Shown here: piece after piece, positions 1 to 4,673 of the stretch
Layout: every line of letters starts with the position of its first letter
How positions within the stretch are numbered: the first letter of the stretch is position 1
From: Eubacteriales Family XIII. Incertae Sedis bacterium
GTDB lineage: Bacteria > Bacillota > Clostridia > Peptostreptococcales > Anaerovoracaceae
NCBI GenBank assembly: GCA_031276775.1
Contig: JAISML010000202.1
Location: 1 to 5,314 of the forward strand
DNA: 5,314 nt
Direction of reading: 5' to 3'
Position numbers and translations under genes: made by a program
The notes under the pieces: generated by a model
Database searches by the model: none
What the model saw: only the letters and a program-made list of their open reading frames with translations
Told to the model about the DNA's origin: nothing

Positions 1-59
1 GAAAAGAGCGGTATTCGGCGCTCCGCACCTTGCTTCGCGACGGCTGTGGCATTTTTTGA
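1..59 (+). CDS. C-terminal end of an upstream gene, probably a RecD2/UvrD-like ATP-dependent DNA helicase (5' truncated by the window)
   Basis: Reading from base 3 gives KERYSALRTLLRDGCGIF and a TGA stop at 57-59. The stretch ERYSALRTLLRD resembles the last helix of clostridial RecD2-type helicases, which often end in a (K/R)RYT/SxLxxxL pattern just after the final helicase motif. In Clostridia, a RecD2-like helicase gene directly upstream of comF is a common arrangement, and this context is the main support. No helicase motif itself is visible because only 18 codons are present. The stop overlaps the proposed GTG start of comF by 14 bases, which suggests translational coupling. The frame could be a chance reading, so the call is moderate. 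Confidence 0.5.
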   Translation, partial: KERYSALRTLLRDGCGIF

Positions 60-954
60 TTCCGGGCGGAAGAACGCCAACGCTTCCGGATCGATTCGTC
101 CCGCCGATCGGATTTCCGAATGGGTGTTCCCCTCCAATATCTATTGCATCGCCTGCGGCAGCGTAATAGACGCGACCGCGCCTTATGCCCTGTGCGACGG
201 ATGCGTCAGGGCGTTCGCGTGGAACACGGGTCGGGTCTGTGCCAAATGCGGCAAGTCGCTGGAAGGCATTTTGCGCGCCGACGAAGCGGACGGGCGGGCG
301 GCAGGGCTGTGTTTCGACTGTGAGGCGGCGGGGCGCGTGTTCGGCAAAGGATATTCCTGCGTCACGTACGAGGGGAACGCAAGGGAAACCGTAAGAGCGT
401 TGAAATACCGGGATCAGGCTCATATCGCGGACAAATTGGCGGAAATGATGTGGGATAGGATCCGCAGCGCGGCCGACGCGGAAACGGGGGAGATGTGCGC
501 GCCCGATTTGATCATTCCCGTTCCAATGCATATAATAAAGAGAAGGAAGCGGGGCTACGATCAGGCGGCGCTCATCGCGAAACGGCTTGCCGCGCGCATG
601 GGGCTTCCCTATGACGAACGTTGCATTGCGCGAAGCGGACAAACGTCGGTGATGAGCAGTTTGCGGCGGGACGAACGAAAACGCAACGTACATGATATGT
701 TTGCGCTTGCCGGCGATGCGGAGAAGCGCGTCGCGGGCAAGGACATCCTGCTTGTGGACGACGTATTTACGACGGGCAGTACTGCGGACGCGTGCGCTTC
801 CGTCCTTCTCGCGGCGGGCGCCGCGAACGTCGATGTCTACACGTTTGCCTCGGGCGCAAACGTGCGCATCGGATATGCGACAGGCAACCGACAAGAGCCG
901 GACGGGTCTGTGGTTGAAAATCCATGCCAGTTGCGGGCGAAAGGATCCACGTAA
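46..954 (+). CDS. comF: ComF family protein (double zinc-ribbon plus phosphoribosyltransferase domain)
   Basis: ComF-family proteins are cytoplasmic and help single-stranded DNA enter recombination during natural transformation; many non-competent bacteria also carry one. Residues 34-92 hold four CxxC pairs (C34/C37, C50/C53, C65/C68, C89/C92), as in a double zinc ribbon. A type I phosphoribosyltransferase fold follows: IIPVPMH near 156-162, RGYDQA at 169-174, the R-RDERKRNV stretch near 207-215, and the PRPP-binding loop LLVDDVFTTGST at 235-246. The GTG at 46 is the first start codon in frame. It has no clear Shine-Dalgarno site and overlaps the upstream gene, so coupling is likely. A GTG at 124 would remove only poorly conserved residues before the first cysteine pair. 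The protein has 302 residues, against roughly 220-240 for typical ComF. Much of the excess is a C-terminal tail after about residue 270, encoded partly by the left arm of an inverted repeat (see 881-1070), so it was probably acquired. Family assignment is firm; a role in competence here is not shown. Confidence 0.93.
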   Translation: MAFFDSGRKNANASGSIRPADRISEWVFPSNIYCIACGSVIDATAPYALCDGCVRAFAWNTGRVCAKCGKSLEGILRADEADGRAAGLCFDCEAAGRVFGKGYSCVTYEGNARETVRALKYRDQAHIADKLAEMMWDRIRSAADAETGEMCAPDLIIPVPMHIIKRRKRGYDQAALIAKRLAARMGLPYDERCIARSGQTSVMSSLRRDERKRNVHDMFALAGDAEKRVAGKDILLVDDVFTTGSTADACASVLLAAGAANVDVYTFASGANVRIGYATGNRQEPDGSVVENPCQLRAKGST

Positions 955-1070
955 GCCGATTCGCAAAGCGGCGGCGATCATGGCGCAGCTTAGGAGTAAG
1001 TCCCGGGAAGGTCCCGGGCGAGTGTGGGGGCAAAGACCAGGTCAGCCGTCCGGCTCTTGTCGATTGTCTG
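881..1070. repeat. MITE-like or palindromic element bounded by long inverted repeats, spanning the comF 3' end and the comF-hpf gap
   Basis: The arms are 881-905 and 1046-1070. CGACAAGAGCCGGACGG at 889-905 is perfectly complementary to 1046-1062. Beyond it, CAGGCAAC (881-888) matches the reverse complement of 1063-1070 at six of eight positions, giving 23 of 25 overall. Base pairing could extend to 879/1072 with G-U pairs. The arms are 140 bases apart. Inside, TGGTT (911-915) can pair with GACCA (1035-1039), and two CCCGGG blocks can form a hairpin. There is no gene inside except the last codons of comF. Known small non-autonomous elements (MITEs) and palindromic intergenic repeats look like this; that identity is inferred. 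The bases ATATG occur just outside both ends (873-877 and 1081-1085), which might be a target duplication but could be chance. The alternative is a long-range RNA stem in the comF transcript. Confidence 0.6.
1000..1018. repeat. Duplicated GTCCCGGG able to form a hairpin
   Basis: GTCCCGGG occurs at 1000-1007 and again at 1011-1018. Because CCCGGG is self-complementary, the two copies can fold into a six-pair GC stem with the five-base loop AAGGT, or act as a direct repeat. No T-run follows (the next bases are CGAGTG), so this is not a standard intrinsic terminator. It lies inside the larger inverted-repeat element and may be part of its fold. Confidence 0.4.
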
Positions 1071-1092
1071 TTCAATTTGAATATGTTATATT
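1064..1092 (+). promoter_or_regulatory. Predicted housekeeping-sigma promoter of hpf-dtd (extended -10)
   Basis: TTGTCT at 1064-1069 (four of six to TTGACA) is followed after exactly 17 bases by TATATT at 1087-1092 (five of six to TATAAT). TG at 1084-1085 makes an extended -10. An A/T-rich stretch here contrasts with the GC-rich surroundings. Transcription would start near 1098-1101, leaving a leader of about 36 bases before the hpf ATG. The -35 box lies inside the right arm of the inverted repeat, so the element may supply part of the promoter. No repressor or alternative-sigma site is obvious. Confidence 0.6.
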
Positions 1093-1120
1093 ATTATTAC
1101 GGTTACCGGTTCGCGGGCGG

Positions 1121-1126
1121 AAAGGA
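1121..1126 (+). promoter_or_regulatory. Ribosome binding site of hpf
   Basis: AAAGGA lies nine bases before the ATG at 1136. It fixes the hpf start at MKVIITSKNF although the reading frame stays open far upstream, through the intergenic region and the end of comF. Confidence 0.7.
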
Positions 1127-1135
1127 AAGCAAACG

Positions 1136-1666
1136 ATGAAAGTGATTATTACCAGCAAAAATTTTAATGCAAGCGACCATCTTCGCGATACGATTGAGTC
1201 GAAATTCGCCAAGTTGAGCAAATATTTTTCCAGCGATATCGTGGCGAACATCACCCTTTCTTTGGAAAAGGGCAGACAAAAGATAGAAGCGACCATCAAC
1301 GCCAAAGGCACCATATTCCGCGCCGAAGACACGACAAACGACATCTACAGCGGGGTGGACAAGGTCGTGGACAAACTGTCCGGACAGATGTCCAAATACA
1401 AGAGCAAACTCGTCAAGCGGCACAAGGACAACAAATCCATTTTGTTCGACGATGTTCCCGACGCGTACGACGAGACGGACAACGAAATCACGATCGTCAA
1501 ACGAAAGAAATTCGATCTGCTGCCCATGTCGCCCGAGGAGGCGGTTCTTCAGATGGAACTTCTCCAACACACCTTTTTCGTGTTTTTGAACATGGAGACC
1601 GACGGGATCGGCGTCGTTTACCGGCGCAACGACGGCAATTACGGTCTGCTCGAAACTGAAATATGA
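1136..1666 (+). CDS. hpf: Long-form ribosome hibernation promoting factor (HPF/RaiA family)
   Basis: Long HPF binds the decoding centre of the 30S subunit with its N-terminal domain and pairs two 70S ribosomes into an inactive 100S dimer through its C-terminal domain, mainly in stationary phase or stress. At 176 residues it matches the usual long-form length. Residues 1-95 form the S30AE/YfiA domain (MKVIITSKNF, then TIESKFAKLSKYF with the basic face, the strand VANITLSLEKGRQKIEATI, and the helix VDKVVDKLSGQMSKYKSKL). A charged linker covers about 96-118. The C-terminal dimerisation domain (about 119-174) has IVKRKKFDLLPMSPEEA, LLQHTFFVFLN and VVYRRNDGNYGLL, all typical of the family. It has its own promoter and a good ribosome binding site, and dtd follows after 25 bases. 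Clostridial hpf genes often lie near comF, as here. Identification is secure. Confidence 0.97.
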   Translation: MKVIITSKNFNASDHLRDTIESKFAKLSKYFSSDIVANITLSLEKGRQKIEATINAKGTIFRAEDTTNDIYSGVDKVVDKLSGQMSKYKSKLVKRHKDNKSILFDDVPDAYDETDNEITIVKRKKFDLLPMSPEEAVLQMELLQHTFFVFLNMETDGIGVVYRRNDGNYGLLETEI

Positions 1667-1691
1667 GCGTTTTCGATGTGCGTGCCGAGTG

Positions 1692-2228
1692 ATGAGAGCG
1701 GTCGTTCAGAGGGTAACTGAAGCGGATGTGACGGTCTTCGACGGCGACCCCGTCGCGGGCGCCGATGGCGGAGCGGACGACGCGCGCAGGATCGGACGGG
1801 CCGCGCCCGGAACGCCTCGCACGGGCAGGGTGGCCGGCCGGATCGGTTCGGGACTCGTCGTGTTTCTCGGGGTGGAGGAGGGCGACGGGGAAGCGGACGC
1901 CGCCTATATGGCGGACAAAGTCTGCGGTCTGCGCGTTTTCGACGACGCGGACGGAAAGATGAACCTCAGCGTGATGGACGTCGCGGACGGCATGATCCTC
2001 GCAGTGTCGCAGTTCACTCTGCTCGGAGATGTGAGAAAAGGGAAACGGCCGAGCTTCACGGCCGCCGCGAAACCTGCGGCGGCTGACGCCCTGTACCGAA
2101 GTTTTGTCGACAAAGCGGCCTCCAAAGGCGTCCGCGTCGAAGAGGGCGTGTTCCGCGCCGATATGCTGGTGCGAATCCTCAACGACGGTCCCGTCACGAT
2201 ACTCATGGACAGCAGGAAGACGTTCTGA
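1692..2228 (+). CDS. dtd: D-aminoacyl-tRNA deacylase with an unusual N-terminal insertion
   Basis: Dtd removes D-amino acids (and glycine from tRNA-Ala) from mischarged tRNAs in the cytoplasm, working as a dimer. The start MRAVVQRVTEADVTV matches the family exactly, which favours ATG 1692 over the adjacent GTG 1689. The active-site motifs are intact: SQFTL at 106-110 and the cross-subunit GPVT at 166-169 (in NDGPVTI), with KMNLSV at 89-94 and the R-KGKRPSF segment at 115-122. The protein has 178 residues against about 145-150 normally. Nearly all the excess is an Ala/Gly/Arg/Asp-rich stretch of about 28 residues at roughly 20-47, between the first strand and the GRIGSGLVVFLGV strand. It stays in frame and leaves the catalytic parts untouched. 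There is little Shine-Dalgarno signal, so it is probably translated from the hpf transcript with some dependence on upstream translation. Confidence 0.95.
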   Translation: MRAVVQRVTEADVTVFDGDPVAGADGGADDARRIGRAAPGTPRTGRVAGRIGSGLVVFLGVEEGDGEADAAYMADKVCGLRVFDDADGKMNLSVMDVADGMILAVSQFTLLGDVRKGKRPSFTAAAKPAAADALYRSFVDKAASKGVRVEEGVFRADMLVRILNDGPVTILMDSRKTF

Positions 2229-2310
2229 CATTGATTGAGAGGGCGCGTTCGATGCGTAAGTAATAAACCCATGGAAGCGTATTTCCGGGCGGGTACGGAA
2301 GCTTGAAAAC
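2229..2310. other. Convergent intergenic region between dtd and the histidine kinase gene
   Basis: This 82-base gap separates the two converging transcripts. CCCATG (2268-2273) can pair with CATGGG (2312-2317), which reaches into the kinase stop, and TTCCG (2283-2287) with CGGAA (2296-2300). Neither hairpin is GC-rich or followed by a T-run on either strand, so no intrinsic terminator is called. Termination may be Rho-dependent or lie within the genes. Confidence 0.4.
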
Positions 2311-3909
2311 TCATGGGACGGCGCGGTCATGTTCCGGCGCCAAAGGAAGAGACGGCGCCAACGGAAGCGACGGCGCCAAAGGAAGAGACGGCGCCAAAGG
2401 AAGAACCGCAGTGAATCGGGATCCGGCGCTTTCTCTGCTCACCACTTCCATGTAGCCGCCGTGCCGCTCAGCGATCCACTTGGCGATGGACAAGCCCAGA
2501 CCTGCGCCGCCGGTGTTGCGGGTGCGTGATTCATCGGCGCGCACGAAGCGATCGAAGATGTGCGGCAGGATGTTCGGGGGTATGCCGACGCCTTCGTCCC
2601 GGACGGTCAGCAGGGCGCGTCCGTTTGCAAATGTGCCGGCGTCCGGGCGCCCGGGCGGAACGCTCGTGAGCTTTAAGGCGATCACGCCGCCCGGTTCTGT
2701 GTATTTGACGCTGTTGTCCGAAAGTATGCGGATCATCTGTTTGATCAGTCCGCTGTCGCCCTCGATAAAAACCCCTTTTTCGATTTGGGATTCGAACACG
2801 TGCGTTTGGTCGATCATGACCTCTTCTTTGATGACTTCCGTAGCGACGCAGGAGAGGTCGAACGGCTTCCAATCCAATTTCATCGATGCACTGTCGCCCC
2901 GCGCAAGGAACAGCAGCTGATTGACCAATTGTTTCATGGCGGCGGCTTCGGATTTTATGGCTTCGATGGACTCTTTGAGTGTTTCCGGGTCTTCCAAGCC
3001 CCAGCGTGAAAGCAGATTGGCGTAGCCTTGTATGACGGCGATGGGCGTCCGGAGTTCATGCGACGCGTCGGACACAAACCGAACCTGCGCGTTGTAACTC
3101 TCGTCGATCCGGGTCAGCATGTCGTTGATGGCTGCCGCCAACGGGCGCAACTCGTCGCTGATGAACTCGGACGGAATGCGTTTGTCCAAGCGCCCCGTCC
3201 CTACGGCGTCCAAGGCGCGCGCCAGATTTTTCAACGCTTCGGGCGCGTATCGTCCCGACGGGGATTTGGACGCTTCCGCGAAAGCCTGTGTGGCTTCCGA
3301 CAGTTCCCTGAGTGGCCGCAATGCTTTGCGGATCGCTTTTCCGCTTTTGAATCCCGTGTGAATAAGCGAGAGAAGTTGCAGTACCAAGAAGATGTGAAAG
3401 AGGAATTTGGCGACGGACAGGTAACGGCCGAAACCGATCTCGATCACCGTATAACCGTCCGGGACGGGATCGTTGCCGACGCGTTTCGCATCCGTCGGAT
3501 ACGTCGGAATGCTGACGACGTAGGAAAGTGAGCGAAACCGAGCGGCGGGATTTTCGGCGTCTTGGTCATGTCGGAAACAGCGCTCGGCGTCCTCCGTGTT
3601 TTCGGGGAAGATGGCTCCGACGCCGGTCACCGGCAGACCCGGCGAAACGGATTCTGCGTAGTCGATGCGGACGTCCCCTATCGAAATCGGCGTCTTGTTT
3701 GCGCGGCTTTCGGCAAGCGCGGAATCCGCCGGCGCCTCCCCGATCTGACGGAAAATGTCGGAAGCGGTCTGCTCGGCAACTACCATTCCGCCTACCGCCA
3801 TGAGGATCGCGAGGGAAAGATCCAAGGATAGGAATACGAAGAAATGGATGACGATCATTCGCGCGTTCAATCCCTTTCCCGGTGTGGGTTGCTTGATTTC
3901 TCCCGGCAT
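2311..3909 (-). CDS. Membrane sensor histidine kinase (HAMP-like, HisKA, HATPase_c)
   Basis: This is the sensor of a two-component system, predicted to phosphorylate the regulator encoded 23 bases upstream. In 532 residues it has a first membrane helix at about 18-45, a roughly 115-residue extracytoplasmic sensor region with no motif I recognise, and a second membrane helix at about 163-186. A HAMP-like region (about 195-275) follows, then the dimerisation helix with the phosphoacceptor in SHELRTP (H284). The ATPase domain has the N box around N399 (LSDNSVKYT), G1 DEGVGIPP at 438-445, F box FDRFVR at 452-457 and G2 GGAGLGLSIAK at 467-477. All catalytic boxes are intact. The start at 3909 is chosen for the AGGGGA site just upstream; a Met at residue 18 is the alternative. 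After the normal family end (about SRFTAVLPL, residue 505) comes an odd tail of LPLAPS repeats and EHDRAVP, produced by DNA tandem repeats. The ligand is unknown, and the layout resembles common clostridial OmpR-paired kinases. Confidence 0.95.
   Translation of the reverse strand: MPGEIKQPTPGKGLNARMIVIHFFVFLSLDLSLAILMAVGGMVVAEQTASDIFRQIGEAPADSALAESRANKTPISIGDVRIDYAESVSPGLPVTGVGAIFPENTEDAERCFRHDQDAENPAARFRSLSYVVSIPTYPTDAKRVGNDPVPDGYTVIEIGFGRYLSVAKFLFHIFLVLQLLSLIHTGFKSGKAIRKALRPLRELSEATQAFAEASKSPSGRYAPEALKNLARALDAVGTGRLDKRIPSEFISDELRPLAAAINDMLTRIDESYNAQVRFVSDASHELRTPIAVIQGYANLLSRWGLEDPETLKESIEAIKSEAAAMKQLVNQLLFLARGDSASMKLDWKPFDLSCVATEVIKEEVMIDQTHVFESQIEKGVFIEGDSGLIKQMIRILSDNSVKYTEPGGVIALKLTSVPPGRPDAGTFANGRALLTVRDEGVGIPPNILPHIFDRFVRADESRTRNTGGAGLGLSIAKWIAERHGGYMEVVSRESAGSRFTAVLPLAPSLPLAPSLPLAPSLPLAPEHDRAVP
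2335..2406. repeat. 18-base tandem repeat, almost four copies, at the 3' end of the histidine kinase gene
   Basis: On the + strand the unit is CGGCGCCAAAGGAAGAGA. Copies lie at 2335-2352, 2353-2370, 2371-2388 and 2389-2406. The first and third are identical, the second differs at two bases, and the last loses identity in its final three bases. Because 18 is a multiple of three, each unit adds six residues (SLPLAP) to the kinase tail on the - strand without shifting the frame. Near-identity of the units suggests recent expansion by slippage or unequal recombination, so copy number may differ between strains. Confidence 0.9.
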
Positions 3910-3913
3910 GGCG

Positions 3914-3919
3914 TCCCCT
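3914..3919 (-). promoter_or_regulatory. Ribosome binding site that sets the histidine kinase start
   Basis: On the - strand AGGGGA sits four bases before the ATG at 3909, inside the 23-base gap after the response regulator stop. It rules out the longer open frame that runs upstream over the regulator gene, and makes the ATG at 3909 more likely than the internal ATG at 3858. Confidence 0.65.
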
Positions 3920-3932
3920 GATCCTGTGCAGG

Positions 3933-4652
3933 CTATTCTTCGACGCGGTAGCCTATGCCGCGTATGGTGGAGATGAGTTTGATGCCGTATTTTTCGTCGA
4001 TCTTGCTTCGCAGGAAGCGTATATAGACGTCTACCGCGTTGGTTTCGCCGATATAATCGTAGCCCCAGACCTTGTCGAGCAAGGCGTCGCGCGTGAGCGC
4101 CATTCCTTTGTTTTCCAACAGGCAACGGAGCAATTCGAATTCCTTCGGCGTCAGTTCAACGGACTCTCCGTCATAGGCGACAAGGTGTCTGCCGGCGTCG
4201 AGCGTAAGTTTGCCCAAGGTCAAAACCGCGTTACCGGGCTTGTCGCCCGTTGCCGCGGTTCCCGGGTCTGCCCCCGTTGCCTTTGCCGCCGCCGATTTTC
4301 TGAGCGCCGTCCGGATGCGCGCCAACAGTTCTTCGATGGCGAAAGGTTTCGTGATATAGTCGTCGGCGCCGCTGTCCAGGCCGAGTACCTTATCCACCAC
4401 TTCATCCCGGGCGGTCAGGAGCAACACGGGGACGTCTTTGGATTTGCGCAGTCTGCGAAGCATCTCTATGCCCGAGAGACCCGGCAGCATCACATCCAGC
4501 AGGATCAGGTCGAAGTCGTTCGCTTCCGCGCATTGAAGTCCCGTAAGTCCGTCCGGGCATTTCGAGACGTCATAACCCTCATGGGTGAGTTCCAACTCCA
4601 CCATGCGCGCCATTTTTTCCTCATCTTCAACGAGCAAAATGTGTTCGGGCAT
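3933..4652 (-). CDS. OmpR/PhoB-family DNA-binding response regulator
   Basis: This is a cytoplasmic transcription factor, predicted to be phosphorylated by the adjacent kinase. The 239 residues are the normal family length. The receiver domain (about 3-118) has the acidic pair D10/E11, the phosphoacceptor D53 in LILLDVMLPG, T80 in LLLTA and K102 in TKPF, so all switch residues are present. An Ala/Gly/Thr-rich linker (about 119-143) leads to the winged-helix domain (about 144-238), with ELTPKEFELLRCLLENKG, LLDKVWGYDY, the recognition-helix segment VDVYIRFLRSKI and the terminal hairpin ISTIRGIGYRVEE. GGAGAG lies just before the ATG, supporting the start. It is the middle gene of a DUF4342-like/regulator/kinase operon, 21 bases after the first gene and 23 before the kinase. 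OmpR-type regulators often control their own operon, but that promoter is outside the window. Target genes are unknown. Confidence 0.97.
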   Translation of the reverse strand: MPEHILLVEDEEKMARMVELELTHEGYDVSKCPDGLTGLQCAEANDFDLILLDVMLPGLSGIEMLRRLRKSKDVPVLLLTARDEVVDKVLGLDSGADDYITKPFAIEELLARIRTALRKSAAAKATGADPGTAATGDKPGNAVLTLGKLTLDAGRHLVAYDGESVELTPKEFELLRCLLENKGMALTRDALLDKVWGYDYIGETNAVDVYIRFLRSKIDEKYGIKLISTIRGIGYRVEE

Positions 4653-4656
4653 ATTT

Positions 4657-4662
4657 CTCTCC
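4657..4662 (-). promoter_or_regulatory. Ribosome binding site of the response regulator
   Basis: GGAGAG on the - strand lies four bases before the ATG at 4652, within the 21-base gap after the upstream stop at 4674-4676. It confirms the MPEHILLVEDEE start and implies independent initiation inside the operon. Confidence 0.7.
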
Positions 4663-4673
4663 GTTCGCGGGGC

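Noticed and set aside
1000..1018. Terminator for comF from the two CCCGGG blocks
   Set aside because: The stem is GC-rich but is followed by CGAGTGTGGGG rather than a T-run, so it does not fit an intrinsic terminator.
979..1135. In-frame upstream extension of hpf, with an ATG at 979 and an open frame reaching back into comF
   Set aside because: The extension has no similarity to the HPF family, the predicted promoter lies inside it, and the ATG at 1136 has a good ribosome binding site and gives the canonical MKVII start.
2268..2317. Possible bidirectional terminator between dtd and the kinase gene
   Set aside because: The pairings (CCCATG/CATGGG, TTCCG/CGGAA) are short, and no T-run follows on either strand.
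1103..2330. Long open frames on the - strand across hpf and dtd
   Set aside because: They run antisense to two secure genes, show no family similarity, and are expected from GC-rich codon bias.
3910..4125. Upstream extension of the histidine kinase reading frame into the response regulator gene
   Set aside because: The extra residues are basic out-of-frame readings of the regulator's winged-helix domain; the AGGGGA site before 3909 marks the real start.
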